Virus record (IMG/VR): IMGVR_UViG_3300021197_000915
Location: 1 to 23,318 of that record
Direction: 5' to 3' (one strand)
Length of the DNA: 23,318 bases
Source of the DNA: a virus
Shown: piece after piece, positions 7,662 through 13,878 of the stretch
Position numbering within the stretch: the stretch's first letter is position 1
Layout of the letters: every line of letters starts with the position of its first letter
Notes under the pieces: model-generated
Told to the model about the DNA's origin: nothing
Seen by the model: only the letters and a program-made list of their open reading frames with translations
Databases searched by the model: none
Position numbers and translations under genes: made by a program

Positions 7662-7892
7662 ATGTCCAGAATTAAGGTAGATGAGATTTGTAACTTCGCA
7701 GAGAACGGTGCCGTCTCTGCGATTGAAGGTCTTACCATTTCCACGGGTAAAAAATTAACAGTGTCAGGTGCCAGAACTATTGCTTCTGCTAGTGATACTG
7801 GCACTGCAGGTGAGATCTGTTGGGATGCAAACTACCTTTATGTTTGTGTTGGCACAGATACATGGAAGAGAGTCGCAATCGCTACGTGGTAA
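7662..7892 (+). CDS. short virion protein with the MSRxxxDE N-terminal module
   Basis: The 76 residues align over the first 40 or so with the N-termini of the 832- and 310-residue proteins (MSRIKVDE, then EG..ISTGKKLTV). The C-terminal half reads AGEICWDANYLYVCVGTDTWKRVA, a phage-fiber-like motif also seen near residue 247 of the 832-residue protein (GAIAFNDDDNQLYY...WYRVA). It therefore looks like a minimal fiber or anchor protein: the module plus one beta hairpin unit, without an elaborate C-terminal head. A GATAAATA sequence at 7644-7651 overlaps the upstream stop but leaves almost no leader. The structural assignment rests on module sharing. Confidence 0.75.
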   Translation: MSRIKVDEICNFAENGAVSAIEGLTISTGKKLTVSGARTIASASDTGTAGEICWDANYLYVCVGTDTWKRVAIATW

Positions 7893-7896
7893 TTAA

Positions 7897-8829
7897 ATGT
7901 CAAGATTAAGAGCAGACGAAGTATTAAGTAAGGATGCATTAGGACCATTCCTTGCAACAGAGGGAATTAATGTTCCTGCTGGAAAAAATATTACCTTTAA
8001 TGATGCTAGTGAACCAACAGTTCTTGATGGAACTTCACTTACTACTTCAACATTAACTTTAGATCAAGTAAATATAGGATATAATAATAGTTCTCCTGCT
8101 ACGAATGCTGTTAGGATGGGAACAGCTCAGGAATTTACGATCTATCATAATAATTCACCGGCAGCATCAACTATTCAATCTGATCTTCTAGTTCTTAGAG
8201 CTAAGCAGGGACTAGGAGATACTTATATTACATGTACTCAGGGTGGATCTGTAGCACTTAGATACTCAGGAACACCAAGATTTGAAACTACTAGTAGTGG
8301 TATTGATGTCAGTGGAGATATTGCATCAACATATTTAAATACAAATTCTACTGGAGCAGCAGTAACTGGTACTACTACATCAACTAATGGATGGGCAGGT
8401 ACTACATCGTCTGCAGGGGTCCTGGGTGGTCTTGCAATGGCATTTACTTGTGGTATTAATGGTAGAATTGGATTGCCTGCTGTAAACTCTACTATGGTCT
8501 TTGGTGGGTCTGAGTTCCAAGGAGGAACAGATAATACCGAGGGTGCTGTAATGCCGTATGCTGGTAAAGTGTATGCTGCTTCAGTTCATTCTGAAAACCA
8601 AGTTCAATCTTTTCGTCTAGCACTGTCAATTAATGGTGACACAACCAATACAACTAATACATTGGTGATGAATGGAAGTAATTCAGCGCAGAATTTTTCG
8701 GTTATTGAAGATTGGGGAGCGTCACCAATAACATTTTCGGCAGGAGATAGAGTAAACTTTAGAGTATCATATGCTAACGTTACTCAGCTAGAAGTAGTTA
8801 CCGTTACATTCTTTGTGAAATTTGACTGA
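7897..8829 (+). CDS. virion structural protein (fiber or decoration), 310 residues
   Basis: Residues 1-40 repeat the MSRLRADE module with EGINVPAGKNITF. Residues about 60-145 (QEFTIYHNNSPAA..., then RYSGTPRFETTSSGIDVSGDI) match a beta-rich pattern widespread in marine phage virion proteins, in which FTIYH and FETTSSGIDVSG anchor successive strands. The C-terminal half (about 170-310) contains GKVYAASVHSENQVQSF, SINGDT, FSAGDRVNFRVSY and a terminal VTVTFFVKFD. This resembles a compact jelly-roll (C1q/TNF-like) head and could be a receptor-binding or capping domain; that is inference. The gene starts 4 bp after the preceding stop and is the last of the structural block. The hli promoter begins 9 bp after its stop. 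Confidence 0.8.
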   Translation: MSRLRADEVLSKDALGPFLATEGINVPAGKNITFNDASEPTVLDGTSLTTSTLTLDQVNIGYNNSSPATNAVRMGTAQEFTIYHNNSPAASTIQSDLLVLRAKQGLGDTYITCTQGGSVALRYSGTPRFETTSSGIDVSGDIASTYLNTNSTGAAVTGTTTSTNGWAGTTSSAGVLGGLAMAFTCGINGRIGLPAVNSTMVFGGSEFQGGTDNTEGAVMPYAGKVYAASVHSENQVQSFRLALSINGDTTNTTNTLVMNGSNSAQNFSVIEDWGASPITFSAGDRVNFRVSYANVTQLEVVTVTFFVKFD

Positions 8830-8838
8830 CAAGGGGGC

Positions 8839-8867
8839 TTGACAAAATTTAAGATTTGCTATATACT
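8839..8867 (+). promoter_or_regulatory. strong sigma70-type promoter for the hli operon
   Basis: TTGACA (8839-8844), an exact 17 bp spacer, then TATACT (8862-8867). Transcription would begin near 8874, about 20 nt before the hli ATG at 8895. It marks the switch from the late virion block to early-type photosynthesis genes. The element is nearly consensus and should be read by the unmodified host polymerase. Confidence 0.88.
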
Positions 8868-8894
8868 ATTGTAGTATTTCTTTACATAAGTTAA

Positions 8895-9113
8895 ATGACT
8901 GTTACAACAGAAGACGGCGGACGTACAAATATGTTTGCTTCAGAACCTACCATGTATATGACAAAGGAATCACTTGACAGATATGGTATTGAGACTTATG
9001 CTGAACGTGCCGAGAAGTTAAACGGTCGTGTTGCTATGCTGGGATTTGTTTCAGCAGTAGTTTCTTATGCCGTCAGTGGCAGTGTTTTCTTCTTTGGTGC
9101 ATTTGGATTCTGA
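8895..9113 (+). CDS. hli: high-light-inducible protein (Hli, CAB-like)
   Basis: The 72-residue protein carries the chlorophyll-binding helix signature ExxNGRxAMxGF as E39-KLNGRVAMLGF, inside one membrane-spanning helix (about 42-65) that ends in FFGAFGF. The N-terminal 35 residues are polar. Host Hli proteins sit in the thylakoid membrane, bind chlorophyll and carotenoids and protect PSII assembly intermediates from excess light. Cyanophage copies are thought to protect PSII during infection. It has its own near-consensus promoter and is followed by a second, shorter hli 168 bp later. The Glu and Asn chlorophyll ligands are intact. Confidence 0.95.
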   Translation: MTVTTEDGGRTNMFASEPTMYMTKESLDRYGIETYAERAEKLNGRVAMLGFVSAVVSYAVSGSVFFFGAFGF

Positions 9114-9135
9114 TTAAGGAGACCCCTGACTATTA

Positions 9136-9285
9136 ATGACTAACCCCAATCAACTCTATGAAGACATGGAGCGGTTGAATGCTTTATACGAAGAACTCTG
9201 CTGGGGGCATTATGATGAATTAGTATTCACTCATGAAAATGGCAGAGTCATTATCTACAACAAAACACAGGAGCAAAACAAATGA
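9136..9285 (+). CDS. hypothetical protein, 49 residues
   Basis: ATG 9136 gives a 49-residue soluble peptide beginning MTNPNQLYED with an amphipathic helix (YEDMERLNALYEEL). It ends in TGA overlapping the next ATG (ATGA at 9282-9285). The stop-start coupling to a recognisable hli supports real translation. GGAGA at 9118-9122 lies upstream as a weak ribosome site. I cannot name the family. Confidence 0.55.
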   Translation: MTNPNQLYEDMERLNALYEELCWGHYDELVFTHENGRVIIYNKTQEQNK

Positions 9286-9389
9286 ATGAAAACGCAGAAC
9301 GTATCAATGGTTGGGCAGCAATGATTGGAGTCATTGCAGCAATGGGTGCTTACGCATCTACAGGACAAATCATTCCAGGAGTATGGTAA
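9282..9389 (+). CDS. hli: minimal high-light-inducible protein (Hli), 35 residues
   Basis: This encodes only 35 residues, essentially one transmembrane chlorophyll-binding helix. The motif is E-x-x-N-G-x-x-A-M-x-G in NAERINGWAAMIG, continuing VIAAMGAYASTGQIIPGVW, the usual Hli C-terminus. The basic Arg of NGR is replaced by Trp. It lacks the polar N-terminal extension of the 72-residue Hli at 8895. It overlaps the preceding gene by ATGA, and the next gene starts one base past its stop, so three small genes are translated as a unit. Its role is presumably photoprotection of PSII. Confidence 0.9.
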   Translation: MNENAERINGWAAMIGVIAAMGAYASTGQIIPGVW

Positions 9390-9515
9390 ATGTTAGTATT
9401 TGCATCGGGTCTGATAATTCTTTTTATTATTAATTCAGTCTTATCTGATATTGATGTAGATGATGACGACGATTTTGGTGGTGGTATGATGGTTCCTGCC
9501 ACGCAGGGCATTTAA
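9390..9515 (+). CDS. small single-span membrane protein with an acidic tail, 41 residues
   Basis: ATG 9390 directly follows the TAA of the minimal hli. Residues 2-18 form a hydrophobic helix (VFASGLIILFIINSVL), followed by a run DIDVDDDDDF and a Gly/Met-rich C-terminus. The layout suggests a single-pass membrane peptide with an acidic face. Its position at the end of the hli operon, before a terminator, suggests a role tied to thylakoid or PSII function, but that is inference. I do not recognise a named family. Confidence 0.6.
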   Translation: MLVFASGLIILFIINSVLSDIDVDDDDDFGGGMMVPATQGI

Positions 9516-9558
9516 TATCATATCAACATATATGTTTAAGATGATACAAATTCTACCT

Positions 9559-9584
9559 AAATACCCTATATGGGTATTTTTTTT
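9559..9584 (+). terminator. intrinsic terminator ending the hli operon, abutting a start codon
   Basis: An 8-bp stem (AAATACCC 9559-9566 with GGGTATTT 9572-9579) and a five-base loop run into an eight-T tract (9577-9584). The ATG of the next ORF begins at 9585. This repeats the geometry of the terminator at 1603-1627. Confidence 0.8.
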
Positions 9585-9707
9585 ATGAGATCAATTAACG
9601 TCTGGATCTTAAAAGATGATGGTTCCACATGTTGGCATACCATTCCCTGGGGAAAAAAGCATCTTGATGCTATACGACAATTAGGTAAGATTATATTTTC
9701 CTCCTGA
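9585..9707 (+). CDS. hypothetical protein, 40 residues
   Basis: The ORF of 40 residues starts immediately after the T8 tract of the hli terminator and begins MRSINVWILKDDGSTCWHTI. It is basic and Trp-rich with no membrane segment. There is no Shine-Dalgarno because the terminator occupies that space. Translation would need readthrough or a transcript starting within the hairpin. It is kept at moderate confidence because the same terminator-ATG arrangement precedes a clearly real gene at 1628. Confidence 0.45.
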   Translation: MRSINVWILKDDGSTCWHTIPWGKKHLDAIRQLGKIIFSS

Positions 9708-9728
9708 AAACTATACGAAATTAAAACT

Positions 9729-10034
9729 ATGACCAACGATAAGGAACTGTCGGATCTCAAACTTGAGAGAAAAGAATGTCCTAAATGTGGTGCTACATGG
9801 ATTAATGGCAAGCATGTCTTTAGAGGCACTGCCGCATCATACGACAAGAGTGAACTAGACCTTGCTGGTCTTGTTTGTAATAAATTAGGTGACGAGCAAT
9901 GCATCAACCCATCAAAAGGAAAGGATGGTGGACAGACATGGGAGTACCGTTCTGGATACATTGATGGTGTCTATGCTTCAAAGAAAAAATCAATGGAAGA
10001 CTTGCGCGATCAATTTGACGACCTAGACTTTTAA
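9729..10034 (+). CDS. Cys4 (zinc-ribbon-like) protein of unknown function
   Basis: The 101-residue protein contains CPKCG at C17-C20 and a second cysteine pair at C50 and C58, spaced as a possible zinc knuckle or ribbon. Between them is WINGKHVFRGTAASY, and after them a Gly/Lys-rich stretch and YRSGYIDGVYASKKK. The acidic C-terminus ends DQFDDLDF. Zinc binding is inferred from cysteine spacing only. It lies directly upstream of the psbA promoter and could be a small regulator or RNA/DNA-binding protein, but nothing in the sequence proves that. No convincing promoter of its own is visible. Confidence 0.7.
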   Translation: MTNDKELSDLKLERKECPKCGATWINGKHVFRGTAASYDKSELDLAGLVCNKLGDEQCINPSKGKDGGQTWEYRSGYIDGVYASKKKSMEDLRDQFDDLDF

Positions 10035-10063
10035 AAATAAGCATATTTACTCACGGAAAAGGG

Positions 10064-10097
10064 TTGACAGATCTAGGATTTGCTGGTATTATAAATA
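10064..10097 (+). promoter_or_regulatory. composite psbA promoter: sigma70-type overlapping a T4-type late box
   Basis: TTGACA (10064-10069), a 17 bp spacer, then TATTAT (10087-10092) with an extended -10 TGG. The late box TATAAATA (10090-10097) overlaps the -10 by three bases. Two polymerase forms could therefore initiate psbA within a few bases of each other (near 10099-10103), giving expression throughout infection. Confidence 0.82.
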
Positions 10098-10098
10098 A

Positions 10099-10260
10099 GT
10101 CGGAAGGTTAAGGAACGAACACATTCCTTAACAAGACTTAACACCCCTTAAACCGAGACCTATAGGGTGTATAAACAACGTCTCTAATACCTCTGCTAAG
10201 GGTGCAGAGGAAATAGTAACTCCACCATTACCCTGATGGTCTTACTTTTTTTCAATTAAA
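10099..10260 (+). ncRNA. structured psbA 5' leader, candidate cis-regulatory RNA (PhotoRC-like)
   Basis: The predicted leader is about 160 nt, against 15-25 nt for most other promoters here. Three hairpins are visible. One has a 9-bp perfect stem, GTTAAGGAA (10107-10115) with TTCCTTAAC (10124-10132). One has a 6-bp stem, ACACCC (10141-10146) with GGGTGT (10165-10170). One has a 7-bp perfect stem, CCTCTGC (10190-10196) with GCAGAGG (10204-10210) around a TAAGGGT loop. A pyrimidine-rich stretch then runs to the ATG at 10261, without a clear Shine-Dalgarno. RNA motifs called PhotoRC have been described upstream of psbA in cyanobacteria and cyanophages; whether this matches needs a covariance-model search. 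Confidence 0.6.
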
Positions 10261-11337
10261 ATGGCTACACTTTCAAGGCAACAATCAACCTCTTCGTGGG
10301 ATTCTTTCTGCGAGTGGGTCACCTCCACCAACAACCGTTTGTATGTTGGTTGGTTCGGCGTACTGATGATCCCCACACTGTTGGCGGCAACCATCTGTTT
10401 CATCGTCGCTTTCGTCGCTGCTCCTCCTGTGGACATTGACGGTATCCGCGAACCAGTTGCTGGTTCACTCATGTATGGTAACAACATCATCTCTGGTGCA
10501 GTTGTTCCTTCTTCTAACGCAATCGGTCTACACTTCTACCCCATTTGGGAAGCAGCATCTTTGGATGAGTGGCTCTACAATGGTGGTCCTTTCCAATTGG
10601 TAATCTTCCACTTCCTCATCGGCATCTTTGCTTACATGGGACGTGAGTGGGAACTTTCGTACCGTCTAGGTATGCGTCCATGGATCTGTGTCGCCTACTC
10701 GGCACCAGTCGCTGCTGCGAGTGCAGTATTCCTCGTCTATCCTTTCGGTCAAGGTTCTTTCTCCGATGCTATGCCTCTTGGTATCTCTGGTACTTTTAAC
10801 TACATGCTTGTATTCCAGGCAGAACACAATATCCTTATGCACCCGTTCCACATGCTCGGTGTTGCTGGGGTATTCGGTGGATCTTTGTTCTCTGCTATGC
10901 ATGGAAGTCTTGTTACTTCTTCACTCGTCCGTGAGACGACTGAAACTGAGTCACAAAACTATGGTTATAAGTTCGGTCAAGAAGAAGAGACGTACAACAT
11001 CGTTGCTGCACACGGTTACTTCGGTCGCCTGATCTTCCAATACGCTTCATTCAACAACTCACGTTCATTGCACTTCTTCCTTGCTGCATGGCCTGTTGTT
11101 GGTATCTGGTTCACCGCACTTGGTGTCTCCACGATGGCGTTCAACCTGAACGGTTTCAACTTCAACCAGTCCATCCTTGATGGTCAGGGTCGTGTGCTCA
11201 ACACCTGGGCAGACGTTCTTAACCGTGCCGGTCTTGGTATGGAAGTAATGCATGAGCGCAATGCTCACAACTTCCCACTGGATCTTGCTGCTGCTGAGTC
11301 AACTCCTGTTGCACTTACCGCACCTACCGTAGGCTAA
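10261..11337 (+). CDS. psbA: photosystem II D1 protein
   Basis: This is a complete 358-residue D1 with five transmembrane helices, numbered one lower than the standard. Key residues are present: tyrosine Z at Y160, the P680 ligand H197, iron ligands H214 and H271, QB-pocket S263, Mn4Ca ligands D169, E188, H331, E332 and D341, and the C-terminal processing site after A343 with a 15-residue tail. Position 130 (here 129) is Glu, as in high-light D1 isoforms. D1 is the fastest-turning-over PSII subunit; phage copies are known to replenish it during infection. The gene has its own promoters, a long structured leader and a strong terminator, so it is a monocistronic unit. No intron or frameshift is visible. 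Confidence 0.99.
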   Translation: MATLSRQQSTSSWDSFCEWVTSTNNRLYVGWFGVLMIPTLLAATICFIVAFVAAPPVDIDGIREPVAGSLMYGNNIISGAVVPSSNAIGLHFYPIWEAASLDEWLYNGGPFQLVIFHFLIGIFAYMGREWELSYRLGMRPWICVAYSAPVAAASAVFLVYPFGQGSFSDAMPLGISGTFNYMLVFQAEHNILMHPFHMLGVAGVFGGSLFSAMHGSLVTSSLVRETTETESQNYGYKFGQEEETYNIVAAHGYFGRLIFQYASFNNSRSLHFFLAAWPVVGIWFTALGVSTMAFNLNGFNFNQSILDGQGRVLNTWADVLNRAGLGMEVMHERNAHNFPLDLAAAESTPVALTAPTVG

Positions 11338-11357
11338 TATGCCTGATGGTAGTCTTC

Positions 11358-11389
11358 ACCCCATCACATTACATGTGGTGGGGTTTTTT
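11358..11389 (+). terminator. strong intrinsic terminator after psbA
   Basis: An 11-bp stem with one G-U pair (ACCCCATCACA 11358-11368 with TGTGGTGGGGT 11374-11384) and a five-base loop is followed by TTTTTT. It lies 20 bp after the psbA stop and insulates psbA from the downstream genes. Confidence 0.88.
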
Positions 11390-11469
11390 ATAGGTATTCT
11401 TACCATTGTCGTTCCATTACTTTGTGTGCTACTATTATGATTGGTAATCTTGAACCAGAAGAAAACGTT

Positions 11470-11853
11470 ATGTCTAACTTGACGCAGGATGAATTGTGGG
11501 AAACCATTGCAACCCTTGGTTGGGATGTTAGAAATGACAACATTGTTATTGAGATTGGCGGTACACAAGTTTCTGGTATTGAACAACCTGAAGGTTACAA
11601 TAAGAAGTGGGCATCTCCCTTGGGTCATCGTAAGTATAATAAGGACGCATTCATTGTTCTTAAAAATCTTTCTCGTAATGATGACACTAAGTCCCAACCG
11701 ATGGACCGGGAACATAAACCCCATCATCTAAATGAACCTGTTGAACCGCAAGATATTACTGTCAATATGGATGGTGGTGTAGGTGGTTCTTGGACAGTAG
11801 AAGAACTTAAAAAGCATGATGATGAATTAGGTTACGATACTTCAGGAAAATGA
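11470..11853 (+). CDS. hypothetical protein between psbA and psbD, about 127 residues
   Basis: The frame is open upstream. I prefer ATG 11470 (MSNLTQDELWETIATLGWDV) because a weak promoter-like TACTAT lies at 11430-11435 and AGAAG precedes this ATG; ATG 11437 is the alternative and adds 11 residues. The N-terminal half is a helix followed by beta strands (IVIEIGGTQVSGIE). The C-terminal half is acidic and Gly-rich with GGVGGSWTVEELKKHDDELG. No catalytic motif or membrane segment is visible. It overlaps the next gene by ATGA at 11850-11853. It sits between psbA and psbD, but I cannot name a photosynthetic function. Confidence 0.65.
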   Translation: MSNLTQDELWETIATLGWDVRNDNIVIEIGGTQVSGIEQPEGYNKKWASPLGHRKYNKDAFIVLKNLSRNDDTKSQPMDREHKPHHLNEPVEPQDITVNMDGGVGGSWTVEELKKHDDELGYDTSGK

Positions 11854-12065
11854 CACAAGTAATTGATCCCTCAGACGAACGTTATTTTACTAAAACGTCT
11901 GATGCTCCATATGATCGTCACACATACAACATTATATTTTCTAACGGTCAGTCGGAGCACTACCCTTCATGGGAACAAGTACAATCTAGATGGTTTGAAG
12001 TACCTAAACAATTTCTATCTCGTATAGAAGTGCTAGATGTAAAACAGTCAAAAGGTTTTCAATGA
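11850..12065 (+). CDS. hypothetical protein upstream of psbD, 71 residues
   Basis: The 71-residue soluble protein starts on an ATGA overlap with the preceding gene. It has alternating strands and aromatic residues (YNIIFSNGQSEHYPSWEQVQSRWFEVPKQFLSRIEVLDV) that suggest a small alpha/beta fold. It ends 39 bp before psbD. No known motif was recognised. Coding is supported by coupling and by the conserved-looking hydrophobic pattern. It may share a transcript with psbD, because no clear promoter separates them. Confidence 0.62.
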   Translation: MTQVIDPSDERYFTKTSDAPYDRHTYNIIFSNGQSEHYPSWEQVQSRWFEVPKQFLSRIEVLDVKQSKGFQ

Positions 12066-12104
12066 CATCAGAAAACACATCAAATAAATTAAGAGGTTTT
12101 AAAA

Positions 12105-13157
12105 ATGGTTGCGTCAACATTACAACAACGGAGGGGATGGTTTGACATCCTTGACGACTGGCTTAAACGAGATCGTTTCGTTTTTGTTGGCTGGTCTGGA
12201 CTTCTTCTTCTTCCCACTGCTTATCTTGCTATTGGCGGCTGGGTTACTGGTACAACTTTCGCTACGAGCTGGTATACCCACGGACTCGCTAGTTCCTATC
12301 TTGAGGGTGCAAACTTTCTTACAGCGGCAGTTAGCACTCCAGCTGATGCTATGGGTCATTCTCTTCTGCTTCTCTGGGGTCCTGAGGCTCAAGGGGATTT
12401 CGTCAGGTGGATCCAACTTGGGGGACTATGGAATTTCGTGGCTCTCCACGGTGCCTTCGCCCTAATTGGTTTCATGCTTCGCCAGTTTGAACTGGCACGT
12501 CTCATTGGTATCCGACCGTACAATGCTATTGCGTTCTCTGGGCCTATCGCTGTTTTTGTCAGTGTGTTTCTCATCTATCCTCTCGGACAGTCCAGTTGGT
12601 TCTTTGCACCGTCGTTTGGTGTTGCAGCGATATTTAGGTTCCTACTCTTCCTACAGGGCTTCCATAACTGGACGCTCAACCCATTCCATATGATGGGAGT
12701 TGCAGGTATCCTGGGTGGTGCATTGCTATCAGCAATCCATGGCGTCACAGTAGAAAACACACTTTATGAAGATGGCGAACAAGCAAACACATTCAAAGCA
12801 TTTGACAGCACGCAAGAAGAAGAAACGTATTCAATGGTCACAGCGAACAGATTCTGGTCGCAGATCTTTGGGATTGCATTTAGTAATAAGAGGTGGCTAC
12901 ATTTCTTCATGCTTTTTGTTCCTGTTATGGGTCTTTGGACCAGCAGCATTGGCATTATTGGTCTTGCTCTTAACCTTCGTGCTTACGATTTTGTATCCCA
13001 AGAAATAAGAGCAGCAGAAGATCCAGAATTTGAGACCTTCTACACCAAGAACATCCTATTGAATGAAGGACTACGTGCATGGTTGGCACCAGTTGATCAA
13101 CCACATGAACAGTTCATCTTCCCTGAAGAAGTTCTACCTAGAGGTAACGCACTGTGA
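12105..13157 (+). CDS. psbD: photosystem II D2 protein
   Basis: This is a complete 350-residue D2 with five transmembrane helices. The redox-active tyrosine D is Y158 (YPLGQ), the chlorophyll-ligand His is H195 in NPFHMMG, and iron-ligand histidines occur at H212 (SAIHG) and in the RWLHFF segment. The C-terminus [12 protein letters not shown] is typical. D2 pairs with D1 in the PSII reaction center and its presence beside phage psbA is common in broad-host-range cyanomyoviruses. An AAGAGG sequence at 12091-12096 is a plausible ribosome site 8 bp before ATG. The stop overlaps the GTG start of the next gene. Codon choice and length look normal; no disruption is seen. Confidence 0.99.
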   Translation: MVASTLQQRRGWFDILDDWLKRDRFVFVGWSGLLLLPTAYLAIGGWVTGTTFATSWYTHGLASSYLEGANFLTAAVSTPADAMGHSLLLLWGPEAQGDFVRWIQLGGLWNFVALHGAFALIGFMLRQFELARLIGIRPYNAIAFSGPIAVFVSVFLIYPLGQSSWFFAPSFGVAAIFRFLLFLQGFHNWTLNPFHMMGVAGILGGALLSAIHGVTVENTLYEDGEQANTFKAFDSTQEEETYSMVTANRFWSQIFGIAFSNKRWLHFFMLFVPVMGLWTSSIGIIGLALNLRAYDFVSQEIRAAEDPEFETFYTKNILLNEGLRAWLAPVDQPHEQFIFPEEVLPRGNAL

Positions 13158-13402
13158 TTAAATCACTCTTCACTTTTATGTTTGCTGCATTGATGTGGGT
13201 GCAAGTCCCACAGTGGCAGGATGATTGGTCTAAGTGTGCGGTTGATGTACCAGACACAGCATGTCATTGGTATATCACAGCACCCGATAGCACCATGGGT
13301 GAAGGATTCAGTTGGGCGAATGCCCCATGGTTCAGCGTTGAAGGTCTCCTTGACATTGGAGAACTTCATGATACAATGACATCACTACAAACTAACTCTT
13401 AA
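13154..13402 (+). CDS. hypothetical exported or membrane-anchored protein coupled to psbD
   Basis: A GTG start at 13154 overlaps the psbD stop (GTGA), giving 82 residues. Residues 1-18 ([18 protein letters not shown]) form a short hydrophobic segment behind one Lys, resembling a signal peptide or N-terminal anchor. The remainder is Trp- and Asp-rich with two Cys (C28, C37) in [13 protein letters not shown] that could form a disulfide in the lumen or periplasm. The tight coupling to psbD suggests a role at the thylakoid, but this is inference. No known family was recognised. Confidence 0.6.
   Translation: MIKSLFTFMFAALMWVQVPQWQDDWSKCAVDVPDTACHWYITAPDSTMGEGFSWANAPWFSVEGLLDIGELHDTMTSLQTNS
13350..13377 (+). 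promoter_or_regulatory. possible internal promoter before the gene at 13408
   Basis: TTGACA (13350-13355), a 16 bp spacer, then TACAAT (13372-13377), lying within the end of the preceding coding region. It would start near 13385, giving a leader of about 23 nt. The spacing is one base shorter than that of the other promoters here, so it is less certain. Confidence 0.45.
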
Positions 13403-13407
13403 ATATT

Positions 13408-13629
13408 ATGTCTTGCAATCTTCGTGTTAAAATGTTAGATGCTCTACTCGCTGATGCTGAAGGTAACATTGCCAAAGCAAAAGCAAACGTAGAAGTATAC
13501 CTACACAACCCTGTTGGTATTGGTGAGCACCCTGATGTGCTCGGTGCCATTCAGGAACAATTAGATATCATTGCTCATGAAGAAGAGCGTATTGAAGTTA
13601 TCCAAAAACACTTTAGTGATCATGAATAA
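13408..13629 (+). CDS. helical small phage protein, 73 residues
   Basis: The 73 residues form a predicted two-helix hairpin: MLDALLADAEGNIAKAKANVEVYL, a loop NPVGIGEHPDV, then LGAIQEQLDIIAHEEERIEVIQKHF. The heptad-like spacing suggests a coiled coil. It looks like a small protein I recall from other cyanomyoviruses, but I cannot attach a function. It overlaps the next gene by 8 bp and may be transcribed from the possible promoter at 13350. Confidence 0.7.
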   Translation: MSCNLRVKMLDALLADAEGNIAKAKANVEVYLHNPVGIGEHPDVLGAIQEQLDIIAHEEERIEVIQKHFSDHE

Positions 13630-13840
13630 CTTTGAAGTCTTCTTCTACTTTGTATGCTTCGCTGCCATTGGTGGTGCTGCGTTTGCAATGATGTGGAGTA
13701 ACATTCAATCTATTAACATAGAGATGAGGAATCCTCCCAAACCAAAGCATCCTGAAGCACCACAGGCGGGTGAAGAGTTGATGTATGTAGATCTCTCTAG
13801 AGAAAAACTAGAAGACCTTTACAAACAAACTGATAACTGA
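13622..13840 (+). CDS. small single-span membrane protein, 72 residues
   Basis: The start chosen is ATG 13622, overlapping the upstream stop by 8 bp; the longer frame from 13571 would overlap the previous gene heavily. Residues 5-26 are a clear transmembrane helix (EVFFYFVCFAAIGGAAFAMMW). A Pro-rich linker (NPPKPKHPEAPQ) follows, then a soluble tail with YVDLSREKLEDLY. A single-span protein with a cytoplasmic tail fits a membrane-associated role next to the psb genes, but this is inference. The TTTACA -35 box of the carbamoyltransferase promoter lies within its last codons. Confidence 0.7.
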   Translation: MNNFEVFFYFVCFAAIGGAAFAMMWSNIQSINIEMRNPPKPKHPEAPQAGEELMYVDLSREKLEDLYKQTDN

Positions 13841-13846
13841 TATAAT
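13818..13846 (+). promoter_or_regulatory. sigma70-type promoter for the carbamoyltransferase operon
   Basis: TTTACA (13818-13823), 17 bp, then a perfect TATAAT (13841-13846) with an extended -10 TGA. The predicted start near 13853 falls inside the adjacent terminator hairpin (13850-13872), so new transcripts carry only part of the stem. Confidence 0.8.
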
Positions 13847-13849
13847 TAT

Positions 13850-13872
13850 AGGGTGTAACGACCCTTTTTTTT
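13850..13872 (+). terminator. short intrinsic terminator overlapping the promoter start site
   Basis: AGGGT (13850-13854) pairs with ACCCT (13861-13865) and is followed by eight T. The 5-bp stem is short, but the T tract is good. It would end transcripts coming from psbD and its followers. Confidence 0.65.
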
Positions 13873-13878
13873 GTAGGT

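Noticed and set aside
9566-9961. Reverse-strand open frame of 131 codons
   Set aside because: It runs antisense to the Cys4 protein and the 40-residue ORF, with no ribosome site and no known motif; all supported genes here are on the + strand.
12062-12145. Small ORF starting ATGACATCAG just before psbD
   Set aside because: It would read out of frame into the psbD start and ends quickly; psbD itself has the plausible AAGAGG ribosome site.
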